A stretch of DNA of 64,000 nt from positions 1,348,501-1,412,500 of the forward strand of contig CM044860.1 of assembly GCA_024500155.1 (NCBI GenBank), read 5' to 3'. A model generated the notes under the pieces. The model searched no databases. It had not been told where the DNA came from and saw only the letters and a program-made list of their open reading frames with translations. A program made the position numbers and the translations under genes. The DNA comes from Chenopodium formosanum. Its lineage: Eukaryota; Streptophyta; Magnoliopsida; Caryophyllales; Amaranthaceae. Below are positions 1 through 11,290 of the stretch, piece by piece. Position 1 is the stretch's first letter; the number at the start of each line of letters is the position of its first letter.

Positions 1-796
1 TGGTAGATAAAGTTTTCGCCGACCAAAAAGGAATAAATGTCGAAGTTTATGTTGACGATTCCATTGTAAAGAGCCGTCTAGCTGCAGATCATGTTGAAGA
101 CTTAAGGGAGACATTCAATACTCTCCGACGATATCGGATGAAGCTGAATCCCGAGAAGTGTGTGTTTGGAGTCAAGTTCGGAAAATTCTTGGGCTTCATG
201 GTTAGCGAAAGAGGAATAGATGCTAATCCCGATAAAGTTGAAGCGATCCTCAGCCTTCCACAACCGAGATCAATTAAAGATATACAAAAGTTAACGGGCC
301 GAATGGCGGCGTTAACAAGATTTATCAGCAAATCTGCCGACAAGGCTCTGCCATTCTTCGTAGTTCTACGACAAAACAAGACTTTTGTTTGGGGGCCAGA
401 GCAGGTCAAAGCATTAGAGGCCATTAAGAACCATCTACGATCATTACCAACAATAGCAAGGCCGAAAACGGGGGAAACACTACAACTTTACATCTCGGCA
501 TCCCCAAAAACGGTAGCGGCAGTACTATTAGTGTAGCGCAAGAAAACACAGATGCCTATATATTTTGTAAGCCATGTGTTAAATGCTGCAGAACGACGAT
601 ACCCCCTGGTAGAAAAAACCGCATATGCAGTCGTAATAGCGGCAAGAAAACTGCGACCGTACTTTGATGCACATGCCATTGAGGTCTTAACAAATCAACC
701 ATTAGAGAAATCTCTTCAAAAGATAGAAACCTCTGGCCGTCTGCTGAAGTGGGCAATTGAATTGTCGGAATATGCGCTGATCTATAAGCCAAGGGT
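1..796 (+). pseudogene. pol: Tat retrotransposon pol, reverse transcriptase C-terminal half plus RNase H
   Basis: The reading frame enters from the left at base 3. It shows the catalytic YVDD box at 48-59, then the thumb-connection region (KLNPEKC, FLGFMVSERGI) and a Ty3/gypsy RNase H (motifs PIYFVSHVLNAAE and YAVVIAARKLRPYF). Reverse transcriptase copies the element RNA and RNase H removes it from the hybrid. A TAG at 534-536 breaks the frame at a point where relatives have a charged residue; the frame continues unchanged after it. The frame ends at AGG-GT (792-796), where the CACTA element is inserted, and resumes at 2415. It is therefore one gene with the part at 2415-4213, doubly broken. 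Confidence 0.9.
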
Positions 797-2414
797 CACT
801 ACTAAAATTCGGTCAAATTACGATCGTTTTTTTACGACCGTCATTAAAACGGTCGCAAAATATAATATTTGCGACCGTTTTTAAGGCGGTCGCAGATTTG
901 CGACCGTTTTTAGGCTATTTAACGGTCGCAAAAGTATTTAAATTTTTTTTAAAATAATATACACGTTAAAAATAATTCTAAATTTAAACAATTTTATTGC
1001 GACTGTCAAAAACGGTCGCAATTTGCGACATTTACGACCGTTACATAAACGGTCGCAATTTGCGACCATTTGCGACCGCCAAAACCAGTCGCAAATTGCA
1101 ACCATAACGACCGTTATAGAAACGGTCGCAATTTGCGACCAATTGCGACCGCTAAGAGCGGTCGTAATAAAATAATGATTTTTTTTAATAAAATGCAGTA
1201 TAAAAGTGCTGCCAACCCACTCTAACCCTAATTTTTGTTGAAGCAGCCGTTTTTCTCATCATTTTCTCTCTCCTCATTTTCTCCATCTTCTCCTTCCTTC
1301 TCCCTTCTCACGCCCTCCTTTCTCTTCATCTCCTCTTTCTCTTCTCCTCTTTCTTTCTTTCTCATCTCCTCTTTCTTTCTTTCTCTTCATCTCCTTTCTT
1401 CATTAAATCACATCAGATCAAGCCCCACAGTCACAGCAAGCAACGAATGAACGAGATCGACGCGCCGTCACCATCCTTTTCAAGAATTTCGGTTTTCATG
1501 GTCAAATTCGACCATGAAAACTCCAGATCTGGTGTTTTCATGGTCGAATTTGACCATATAAACCCCATGAGGAAGAAATATTAGGAAAGGTATGTTGATT
1601 TTCTGATTTTTTTTAAAATAATTTTGTTTTATTTTCGATTTTTGTTGTTTTATTTCAGTTTTTGTTCGAATTTTTGTTTGAATGTTGGTTCGAAGTTTTT
1701 TTCAAATTTTGTTGATTTGTTTTTCGAGTTTTGTTCGTAATTTTTTGTGATTTCTGTTCGTTGTGGGTTTCAATTTTGCTGGGTTTAATTTTTTTTTATT
1801 TTTGTTCAAATTTTAATTAGTTTTTGTGGGTTATATTTTGTTCGAATTTTGATTTAATTTTTGATACATTTTCGGTTTGATTTGTGTAATTTTGTTCGAA
1901 ATTTTGTGGGTTTTTTTTTTGGGGTTGAATTTTTTTTTTATAAATTTATACAATTTTTCGGTTGAATATGGGTGGTGGTTAAAGGTGGTTGAGGCTGGGC
2001 GGTGGTGTTTTAGGGTGGCCAGTGGTGGTGGGTAAAGAGGGTTTGGGTGGGAAGTGGTGGTGGGGTAGGCTGCGAAGTTCAGGAGGTGGCTGCTTTTTTT
2101 TCTTTTTTTTTTTGTTTTTTTAATTTTTTTTGCGACCGCCTAGGACCGTCGCTAAATCCATATTTGCGACTGCTTTTGTAACCGGTCGCAATTTGTAAAA
2201 TTTGCGACCGTTGTCTAACCGGTCGTTGAAATTAATAAAAACGGTCGCAAAAAATCTGCGACCGCCAAACGGTCGCAATAATGATTTTTTGCGACCACGT
2301 GAATAACGACCACCACCTTACGACCGTTGACGGTCGCAATTACTAATTGCGACCGTTTTTACTATAATCTGCGACCGTCAGAGACGGTCGCAATTTGGCC
2401 GAATTTTAGTAGTG
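797..2414. mobile_element. Non-autonomous CACTA (En/Spm-type) DNA transposon inserted in pol
   Basis: The ends are perfect CACTA...TAGTG. The terminal inverted repeats read CACTACTAAAATTCGGTCAA on the left and CACTACTAAAATTCGGCCAA on the right strand, one mismatch. The 3-bp target duplication GGT is at 794-796 and 2415-2417. Both subterminal zones (about 830-1170 and 2130-2400) are packed with direct and inverted GCGACCG/CGGTCGC units, the kind of array CACTA transposase binds. The middle has a C+T-rich stretch (1225-1410), a likely splice donor near 1590 and a long T-rich tract, which looks like a captured host 5' UTR and first intron. No transposase is encoded. Confidence 0.95.
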
Positions 2415-4213
2415 GGTGTCGATCAAGGCCCAAGCCTTGTCAGATTTTATAGTCGAGACCTCTTACAATGAAGAGGAGGAAGAAATCGGCATCTGGATAG
2501 TGTCCGTTGACGGCTCTTCAGCCGCAACAGGATCCGGGGCCGGTATAATCCTGACTTCCCCACAGGGAGATATATTCGAATATGCAATAAGATTCAAGTT
2601 TAAGGCATCCAATAATGAGGCTGAGTACGAAGCGGCACTGGCCGGGGTCCAATTATGCATAGCGGCAGAAGCAAAGAAAGTAGAGCTTTCCACAGATTCA
2701 CAGTTAGTAGCAAGCCACTTTGATGGAACGTACGAGGCACGTGAGCCGACAATGACGGCCTATCTAGAAAAACTCCGAAATGCGACAACAACACTTGATC
2801 AATTCGTGATCAATCTAATACCCCGTGGGCAAAACACTCAGGCAGATGCGTTGGCAAAGTTGGCAAGTTCCAGTTTTAATAACTTAGAACGCACAGTGAT
2901 GGTTGAGGTTCTGGAACAAAAAAGTATAGATGAAAAAGAACAGAAAGAAGTAAATTGTGTGACGCAAAGCCGAGAATGGTATGACGATATTCTGGCATAT
3001 AAGTTGCAGGGTGTACTTCCGACAAATAAAAGCGAGGCACAAAAGATCAAGAAGGATAGCGTCTGGTTCATTATGTTTCGGGGCATGCTGTACAAGAGAG
3101 GTTTCTCGTTGCCATTGCGTAGGTGTTTAACGGGATATGAGTCAGCGAGATTAATAGAAGAAATACACGAGGGCAATTGCGGTAATCACTTAGGCAGCAG
3201 GTCAATGTCCTTAGAAGCAATGAAAAGAGGCTATTATTGGCCGACAATGAGCTCAGATACTCTATCCTACGCCAAGAAGTGTGATAAGTGTCAGAAATTT
3301 GGTCCAGCAATAAATCAACCACCTAATGACCTAATACCTATCCTCAACCCTATCCCATTCGCCCAATGGGGAATGGATATTGTCGGACCTTTTACTTCGG
3401 CAACAGGAGGCCGTAAATTTCTGATAGTAGGAATAGACTACTTCACGAAATGGATAGAGGCGGAGCCGGTTGCGAAAATAACTGCTAATGAAGTAAAGAA
3501 GTTTATCTGGAGAAACATTTTCACCAGATTTGGGTTGCCGATAGCAATGGTGTTTGATCACGGTTCGCAATTTGACTGTAATCCGGTCAAAGATTTCCTC
3601 AGTATATATAAGGTGAAGTTCGCGTATGCCGCGGTTTGCCACCCTCAATCCAATGGCCAAGCTGAAGCCGCTAACAAACAAATACTAACCGCACTAAAAA
3701 AGAAGATTGACGACGCCAAAGGACTTTGGGCAGACTTGGTGCCGGAAATATTATGGGCTAACAGGACGACAACAAAAGAGACGACAGGAGAATCACCTTT
3801 CAATCTGGCGTTCGGATCGGAGGCCTTCATCCCTGCAAGAATTGGGGTTACCGACATTTCGAATTCAACACTTCTGCGAGGACCAAAATGACTTGCTATT
3901 ACGACAGCAGTTATATTTCTTACCAGAAGTAAGGCTAACGGCTTCCATTAAGTCTGCAGCCTACAAAAACAGAATGAGCCAAGCCTACAACAAGCGCGTC
4001 AGCCATAGGCCGTTAGAAGATGGAGACCTAGTATTGCGTAGAACAGCTGCAACGGGAAAAGGAAATGCCGATGGTAAATTCACGGCAAACTGGGAAGGTC
4101 CGTATCAAATATACGAAACAATACGCCAAGGCTCCTATCGTCTTATGACACTAGAGGGAGCCCAGTTGAAAAATGTTTGGAATGCAGCTGTCCTGAAAAA
4201 GTACTATGCTTAG
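2415..4213 (+). pseudogene. pol: Tat retrotransposon pol, second RNase H plus integrase
   Basis: The frame restarts exactly where the upstream pol frame stopped, in the linker KAQALSDFIVE that follows the first RNase H in Tat elements. The second RNase H (about 2490-2880) keeps its acidic residues: DGSS, NNEAEYEA, STDSQLV and TQADALAKLAS. Integrase follows with a zinc finger (HEGNCGNH and CDKCQ), the first catalytic Asp in WGMDIVGPF, the second in FDHGSQF (relatives usually have TDNGTQF) and the Glu in HPQSNGQAEA. A one-base frameshift near 3845 ends this frame at 3891. The adjacent frame then supplies the integrase C-terminus (LPTFRIQHF, NWEGPYQI) to TAG 4211-4213. Confidence 0.9.
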
Positions 4214-4930
4214 TCCTATGTAATTTGTACTAGTAGTAACTAAATTTGAAGTTCTTAGATATCGGCATAACTATTCAATATGTATTTTGTACTTATCCTT
4301 TAAAAGGACTACTTTGTACGCAAATTTTATTTTGGCGGAAAGCCGTTAATAAGAAATGCGAAACACTCAGCAATCAAAACGAGAACCATCTGCCCACTTT
4401 CGATATGGACATGCAAACGGCCTAGCTAGCCGTAGCAGCCATTCAAGTGCCGAGATGGTTGGATAACTATGCACCTAAAGGTGAGTTGAATAGACGGTCT
4501 GATCCACTGTCGTTGCTCAGCCTGCTAAAGGTCGCAGCGAAAAAGTACAGATTTGTGAAGGGAAGTAACGGATTTTTTCCAGACCCATCACCGCTGTAAA
4601 TTGTTCAAGGACAGTATTAAGTTTCACGAATAAATGTTAAGACATTTACTCGTCAAAACTGCGGGGCAAGCATAATATGAATAAGCATAATATGAGTAAG
4701 TATAATGTGAATAAGCAAAATTGGCAGCTAACAAAACCACAAGCCCAATACCACAGACAATAAACAAATTAAACATAATCACCAAAAAGGACGGATTGTC
4801 ATACACAGCCGGTAGCAAATAAAAAGTTTGGTGCTAAAACACAGTCAGATAAGCAAAATTATACAGACATGAGTTCTTCAGTAAAAAAAAAAACACACAC
4901 AAACAGCTGGATGATGACGGCCCAAATACT
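4214..4930. other. Retrotransposon spacer between pol and antisense gene
   Basis: This stretch lies between the stop of pol on the + strand and the stop of the antisense gene on the - strand. No coding region, RNA gene or repeat array was recognised. It has a few TATAATGTGAATAAG-type short repeats near 4670-4720. Confidence 0.6.
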
Positions 4931-7747
4931 TCAATTCTCCTTGGACTCGGACTCCTTCCCTAAAACATCATCATGGGTAGGAGTAGCAAGAAGGGTGTCA
5001 TCAAACTCCTCTTCAGGAAGGCCGCGAGGGTCAAGATTCTTCATTGTAGCAAGGCTAGGAGGATCATCAAAATAATCTTGTTCATAGCTAGTAGGAGATA
5101 GATGTCGGTCAGAGCCGTAAGCATCCTCCACTGCCTGCCATTTCTCTTCATCCCACTCCTCGGCCTTGCAAACGCACCGATGTGCAGCGACCCAACCGCC
5201 GGTATAGCGATCAACCAATTTGTTGTGGTACAAATTCGACTGTAAGAACCGATTGACAGCTCTACGCTTTATGGCAGGCTTCTCTGAACGCAGAAGTTCA
5301 AGGCTATCCTCGGCCCTCTTCCTGCCGCTTTTCTCGGCTTCCAATTTTTGCTCAAGGTCAGCAATTCGAGCCTTTAGCTGAGCCTGATCCTCAAGCTTCT
5401 TGAATAGCTCATCACGGTCAGCAGCTTTGCCCTCCATCACCTTCAGCTTGCCCTTGTAACCTTCAATCTCAGCATTATGGGCCTTGCGTTCATCATCAGC
5501 CTTTTTCAGAATAAGCTCCGCCTTATCTGCCTGCCTCTGATAATGCCTGTACATATGAACGACCTCAACAGCAGTGTTGACGGTCTTTTTTAAAAAAAAA
5601 TGATGATAATAAAAAAAAAAAAAGAAAAGAAAAAGAGGAGAAAATATATGAGAAACAAATCTAGATAAGCATATGACTAGAAGAACGAGCAAAAACAGAA
5701 AAGAAAAAAAATATAGAATAAAAGAATCTAAGTGACATACCTTCAGCAGATTGTTCATTATCTCACCGCAGGGAGCCACAACACGGCCAGTAGGCCTGTC
5801 GGCAGGAGTGGGTAGATCTTTCAGCATTCTCCAGCCAAGGCTGCCCCCAGATAACGGATCGTCGGAATAAACAGACTCACCTCTGTTCACCGTCAGTGTT
5901 GGACGCCAAGGCTCACTGGCGTTTCCAGCAGGAAAGGCCGAGAGCTCATCTGCTACCTCTTGAGGAATTTTCACATGCGGTACCTCGATGAACTCCGATA
6001 CAGAGGCAGGAACAAATGCGTTCTGGCCGCTAAATCCAGAAAAGCCGGTATTAGCCTCAACGGTCACCTTGGTAACAGTAATGACCTTCTCGGCTTCAGA
6101 ACGAGGCGGCTGCAATGACGACAGGTCAGCACCACCGACATCATCCTCGTCCAAATTCACAACATTGAACTCGACAGCGGAATCTTTTGGCTAATTTGTT
6201 TGTTGGTCAGAAGCGGGAGTTGTCTTTCGTTTCTTAGACTGATCACGGTCGCTGGTTGAAGTGGTCCTTCTGGACTTACCGACACCGCCACTCCTCCTAA
6301 GGGGAAGAGTAGTTGATCCCGCCGGCTTCGATTGGGAAACAGCAGTCATGTCTCTCCTATCTCTTCGCCTACCCCTTTGAGCTCTGGTAGCAAACTTGGG
6401 AAGGTTGTCGAGCTTTTTCTGGGGGTTGGGAGGACACTGATGCTTGACGCTGCCGTCAGGATAAAGTCCGAGTCGGGCGTTGTCTAGCATATCGACACCT
6501 ATTTAAAGTCATGATGGATGAACGATTAAACCAGCGACAAGCATAACGGAAATATCAGGTAAAACACAAAGTCCTGATAAAAATGACACGTCAGGGAAAA
6601 ATTTTGGAAAAATACCCAAGGTTAATCACGGCCCGAGGAATAAATAAAGGGAAAGAATTACAGCATAATTACAAGACACGAAATATGTGTACATATAAAT
6701 AATAACAGTAAAAACAACAATGATGACTTTAAATCATACCCATTGCATCAGTATGGCAGAGACCGACATGAGACAGGGGAGCGTTGCCCAGGATATAATT
6801 ACAGTTGGGCAGCCACTCCCTTGGAACGGCCTTAACTTGTCTACCTTCATTAACATAAATACACTCAAAAAACCGAAAGGCTTTTCGTTCAAGCTTGCCT
6901 AAACTCCTATCCCTAAGTGTGTCAAACCAGGTATGAGGAGGATAGAAGGTCCTTCGCAAAGCAAAGTTATCAGGAACCTTCACAAAGTAAAATTGATTCT
7001 ACCATTTCTTACAACTGGTCAGCTTTGGCCACACTGTAATTTTACCGGCAGTAGTGAGAAGAGACCACCAACCAGATGATTGACTGTCTTTCTTAAGACG
7101 GTGAATCTTACGCACAAGATTCAAAGTTAACGGAAAATCCATATATATCATCGTCCATACTAAAGACACATTATTACGAACGGTCGGAGGTGTTAACTGG
7201 GCAATGCAAATATTCCAGGCCCTAAACATTTTTTCGATAAAGGGATGAAGCGGAAAGCGGAGTCCGAACTCTAGGTGTTTAGCATACACGGCAATATGCC
7301 CAGCTGGGCAGTCAAACACAGTACTACCAGAAGGCGGTAAAGTAAGAGCATAGTCATCAGGAAGCCCGAAAAATCTCTTCCCAACACCACAATAATCCTT
7401 CTCGGTAGCAGTTACCAACCATTTGTCATCAATCACGACGGTCTTTAGATTTGATCGCCGATGTTAATGTCATCATTTATATCTGAGTCAGTCTCCTCGT
7501 TATCGGATCCAGACTGCCTTCCACTGCCGCCAGCTTCTTCTTCCTCCCCCTGATCTTCACTCTCTCCACCTTCCTCATCTGAGATCTCATCCCTACCTGA
7601 CGCTGCGCTGCGTTCAGTAGATTCCATGTCGTCTTCGTTAAAACCAGACGCTTCGGCTTCAGGGCCAACAAGGGGCTCTTTGCCAGGACGCCTAACAGCG
7701 CTCTCGGCTTGATTAGGATCAACGCTAGGGCGTTTAGTTCTCGGCAT
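4931..7747 (-). pseudogene. Antisense extra gene of Tat element (PF04195-like 'putative gypsy type transposon' protein), decayed
   Basis: Three exons are visible on the - strand: 7747-6740, 6498-5741 and 5584-4931, with GT-AG introns. Exon 1 begins with an acidic linker, then a domain with GHIAVYAKHLEFGLRFPLHP and QLTPPTVRNN, matching the domain Pfam calls Transposase_28. Exon 2 has a basic K/R-rich stretch. Exon 3 holds a long coiled coil and an acidic tail. The protein of the second element (60083-63499) is homologous throughout. Lesions: a frameshift between 7445 and 7436, TAG near 6996 and TAG at 6193-6191. The gene lies between pol and the 3' LTR in opposite orientation. The molecular role of this family is not known. 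Confidence 0.8.
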
Positions 7748-8490
7748 TTTCTGGACGCCGATTTTACCAAAATTAGACCCGTACTCGTCGAGGAAGATAT
7801 ACGATTCAACGTCCTCAATAACACTGATATATTCAAGTTCAACAAGATCAATGTCTTCTAATATGCCAATGTTAACAAGCTAAGAAGGCTTTTCAGCTTC
7901 CTTTTCTGACAATGAGGACAAGTGCACAAACGGGTCAGCCTCACAGGCCTCACCCGCAATAGAATTTTTTATAGATTCACGCATAACCAACTCAACAAAT
8001 ACAGAAACATCAAAACCCACTACATACAAGTCACAAACATCGAGCAATTAAATTAAAAAGAGAAATTCAAAGTTTTTTACCTCTACACGAAGCGAACAAC
8101 TTCGACGAATCGCAAAAATAGGACGGAGCAACTAAGTCTTGAAAGTAGCTGAAATCCGTCGACCCAAGTATGAACCCAAAGTACCTTCGCACTGGCAATC
8201 ACTCGGAGTAGCAACATAACTCTATTTTTGGGAATATTTAGGGAATTTTTTGAGAAATTTTTTCGCAAAAGTGAGATAAATGAAGAAACTGTTCGTATTC
8301 CTTATTTATACCCCCAGCGAACAGTAGTTTGATTTGACATTTGGTGCATGAAATCCAACGGTGGGGATAAAAGCACCTCTTCATCAAAAAACGCTAGACG
8401 TCTGACACGTGCCCCTATAATTTTTGCTTCTTTTCAATTTTTCCCGCCCATAACAATGTCCAAATAAAAACATGCTTAAAACAAAGTAAA
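7748..8490 (-). other. Upstream region of the antisense gene
   Basis: This AT-rich stretch lies 5' of the antisense gene, reading leftwards. It probably holds its promoter and leader. A TATA-like sequence (attccttatttataccc, + strand 8298-8314) is present. No further coding region is supported. Confidence 0.4.
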
Positions 8491-8695
8491 CTATCGGTAC
8501 TTTGCTCACTTTGGGGGCAAATCGGAGATTTTTTTATCTCCAGCACTTATTTTCATATTGAGCAACGCACTATCGGTACTTTGCTCACTTTGGGGGCAAA
8601 TCGGAGATTTTAAAGCTCCAGCACTTATTTTCATATTGAGCAAAGCACTATCGGTACTTTGCTCACTTTGGGGGCAAATCGGAGATTTTTAATTC
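8491..8695 (+). repeat. 78-79-bp tandem repeat with internal G-run, 2.6 copies
   Basis: Units begin with ctatcggtactttgctcac at 8491, 8570 and 8648. Each contains cactttgggggcaaatcgg, which resembles the polypurine tract just before the LTR (cacttggggggctag). The array lies between the antisense gene and the LTR. Amplified tandem repeats in this position are known for Retand-type Tat elements. Confidence 0.9.
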
Positions 8696-8774
8696 TATAC
8701 ATTTTATTTTTTGCCAACTTATACACGCAATCAATGCCGTAAAGTGCGAACGTTGACTTTTTGTCAACGTCCCC

Positions 8775-8789
8775 ACTTGGGGGGCTAGT
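8775..8789 (+). promoter_or_regulatory. Polypurine tract, primer for second-strand synthesis
   Basis: The sequence acttggggggctagt directly precedes the LTR start TGTATGGG. The second element has the same arrangement (its - strand reads ctggggggcaagt, then TGTATGGG), which supports this reading. Confidence 0.8.
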
Positions 8790-9228
8790 TGTATGGGATA
8801 ATACCGACAACCTAGCTATTTGGTCGATAAACGCCTTAATGTTACTAATTACCCAACAATTAGCAAACCAGCTTAGCATCCACAATAGCCGGTTTCTCGG
8901 CCACGTGGAGAGCAGCTTAAAACCACGCAGGCACCTGCTGCCACCTATAAGGTCGGTGCGCCACCTATAAGGACGTGTGGCACCTGCTTGGTTATCCCCC
9001 TATATATACCCAGCCACATTTTCATATTGAAGGTACAATCTCTCTCTCTCTCTACACTTTTTCTCTCTCTTCAAACCTTCCTCCTCAGTTTACTAACTTT
9101 AGCATCGGAGCGGTTATTCCTGGATAACCCCCTGGCTAGATTATCTGTGCTGACTGTGCAGGCACCAAATTGGACGGTAAACCTTTACCAACCCCAAGAC
9201 ATCTCGGTATCGGAACTCACCCGGAACA
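8790..9228 (+). mobile_element. 3' LTR of Tat element 1
   Basis: It runs from TGTATGGGATAATACC to CCCGGAACA, 439 bp, with TG...CA ends. The U3 part has repeats of gccacctataagg near 8940-8975. A TATA box at 9001-9009 is followed by a C+T-rich leader (9036-9080), as expected for the R-U5 start. The right end is set by the point where NPF-like genomic sequence resumes on the other strand. Confidence 0.8.
9001..9009 (+). promoter_or_regulatory. LTR TATA box
   Basis: The run tatatatac lies about 30-40 bp before a pyrimidine-rich stretch, within the LTR. Confidence 0.6.
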
Positions 9229-9351
9229 AGGACTAACCAATATGTAAATTAGGGAAGAAACAACAATAGTATAATACTTTCCCAAAAAAGAATCAGCAAC
9301 AACAGCTCCAAAAATAGTAAGTAAGAAAGAAACTCCAACCCAAGCATTAAC
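9229..9351 (-). pseudogene. NPF (NRT1/PTR family) exon 2 fragment fused to SWEET
   Basis: On the - strand the text reads VNAWVGVSF, then GAVVADSFLGKYYTIVV and LIYIL followed by the donor GTTAGT. This matches the end of exon 2 of the NPF gene at 43579-43796 (VNAWSGF, GAIIADSFLGRYRTIVV, FIYIL, GTTAGT) but is clearly diverged. It is joined in frame to the SWEET exon upstream, after the SWEET motif WSAYACID. The Tat LTR begins a few bases beyond the donor. It is a fragment and not a working transporter. Confidence 0.8.
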
Positions 9352-10359
9352 ATCGATGCAGGCATATGCACTCCAAATGACTGCGTTACAGAGACCAGCA
9401 ATCGAAAGAGACACCGGCATGTAATTTACACTGTTGGTGTTTATGACCTGAGGCTAAACATACAAGTTCCATAATTTAGCATATGACTATATATTTATGT
9501 TTCGTATAGAGTATATAACAAGACCGTCGCCAAAAATAACATACCATAACAGTGAAAGGTGCAGCATAGAAAAGGATCCCAACAATAACATAAAAGATCC
9601 CAACAAAGGCAGACCTCGAAGTATGGGTGTGGAATGCGAAGAGTGTGATGCAGATTAAGGCAAGCAGAAACTCAAGCTCGACAAGTAAGTACCTGCACAT
9701 TGATTTCTGAATTGCAACAACACAAACCAGCAATCTAATTCAGCCAACAGCAAAGAATTGAAAATGAGTTAAAATTGTTCAGATTAATTCCAATTCTAAC
9801 CCCGCTGAAGCTGTCACCGTAATACGAGTACACAACAAAATAGAAAACATAGAGAGCAACCCCAACACAGTTGACGGGAGTAAGAAGCAGAGTGTCACGG
9901 TTCGAATGTAAAACATCCACATTAAACAATTGATTAACCCGGCAATAATAGGGTGAAACATATATTCCTCTTTATCTTTTTGCAAATAAATCCTCCAGAT
10001 TGTAGGCCTGTTAGGTTCAATTTAATAGCTATCACAATTTAAGTAGTACAGTACTAATTAAATATCAAATATGAGCGAAAGTAATGAATACATACGCAGG
10101 AGAGCAAAACAGGAACAAGGATGTAACATTGCCTGCAAAAGTAATCAACGAATCAAAATCAGTCCTCACTAGCATTATTAAAACAAATTTAGTTATTAGC
10201 ACTAATTAATTGAGTGATTAAAGAAAGTAAACCAAACGTGATAAAGAAGAAAACACATTAAAAAAAAGTGAGATTAAACAAATTTATAAAAGGGAGTAAA
10301 AAAAAAAAAAGAATAATAATCATACCAATGATATCCAAAATAGTATGAAGATCAACCAT
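9352..10359 (-). pseudogene. SWEET sugar transporter pseudogene, chimeric 3' end
   Basis: Five exons read leftwards: 10359-10326 (MVDLHTILDIIG, donor gtatg), about 10131-10095 (GNVTSLFLFCSPA), about 10006-9740 (PTIWRIYLQKDKEEY, then LVNCVG-like helices), about 9700-9558 (VELEFLLALICIT, ending FTVM then gtatgt) and 9453-9352 (VINTNSVNYMPVSLSIAGL). SWEETs are seven-helix sugar uniporters of plasma or vacuolar membranes. Two defects are visible. After WMFY near 9895 the frame changes and a few residues of the loop are missing. The last helix is absent and NPF sequence replaces it. Confidence 0.82.
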
Positions 10360-10560
10360 CTTTGCTTAGCTTATAGAGAAGATGTTCGAATTTTATACTA
10401 GTACATTAATAATAATAAGGGGCCAATGGCAAAGTTATAGATTGATTAAAAATATTTCGTACTGTATTTTATTCGTGTTCCGATCCGAAGTCTTCTATTT
10501 GGGCCTTAGGGGTCCTAATTGAGCCCGACTATTGTTAGCTAAGCTTGTGTTTTTTGGTAC
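10360..10560 (-). promoter_or_regulatory. Conserved SWEET upstream region
   Basis: Read on the - strand, this matches 49630-49869 upstream of the other SWEET remnant: agctaacaatagtc near the far end, cggaacacgaataaaa in the middle, and tcgaacatc shortly before the start. Conservation with inverted orientation shows the two loci derive from one gene with its promoter. Confidence 0.65.
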
Positions 10561-11191
10561 CCTATCAATCAATAAAAATCGATCTTGGATCAGACCGATT
10601 TTTTCTTTAAATTTATGTATAAAATCTTAGATAATGGTTAAAATTATTTTTAATAACCTTTGAAAACTTTAATTATATGAGTACTTAATACACAAAAAAA
10701 AAGGCGCTAAAAGTTTTTTTTATACTTTTTTTCGAGTTTCTATAATTTTATGGAAAATTTGTTAGAAAAAACCTTTTAAAATCACCATTTTGCTAAAAAA
10801 AACTTTCTTAAAGCTTTTTTCTTAAAAAAAAAAAACCACCACTTTATTTTTTTTTGCGAGAGGAAACCTATTTCCTTAATCACCCTCTAATTAACTTAAT
10901 TAGACTCTATTTTTTCTTAGTTAAGGTCTCGAGTCGAGCTACTAGGAATCAAGCTTTGACGAACATGCCAGGCTCATTATCACCCCTAGTCTCTATTATT
11001 GTAATTTTTAAGACAATTTACCCTCTTTCTAGATAGTACTTGTAAATAAATTACAACTAGCTAGCTTTTTGGGACATTCGATGCCTGAGTGGTTATTTAT
11101 AGGTTGTTTGTGTTGATGTGTATTGCTTGCTAGATTTATGCATAAGTATATATGTGATAATAAAAATGTCACAATAGAAGATAATAATAAC

Positions 11192-11290
<99 letters not shown>

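Larger units (their letters stand above)
1..9228 (+). mobile_element. Tat-lineage Ty3/gypsy LTR retrotransposon, 5' part outside window
   Basis: The order seen is reverse transcriptase end, RNase H, second RNase H, integrase, an antisense spliced gene, tandem repeats, a polypurine tract and one LTR ending at 9228. A second RNase H between the first RNase H and integrase, and extra genes between pol and the 3' LTR, are known marks of the Tat lineage (Ogre, Retand and relatives). The 5' LTR, gag and protease lie left of the window, so the target duplication cannot be checked; the five bases after the LTR are aggac. Pol has one nonsense codon, one frameshift and one transposon insertion, so this copy cannot move by itself. 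Confidence 0.88.

Noticed and set aside
1235..1450. Ser/Phe-rich reading frame in the CACTA interior
   Set aside because: It is a translation of a simple C+T-rich tract, likely a captured leader, with no family likeness.
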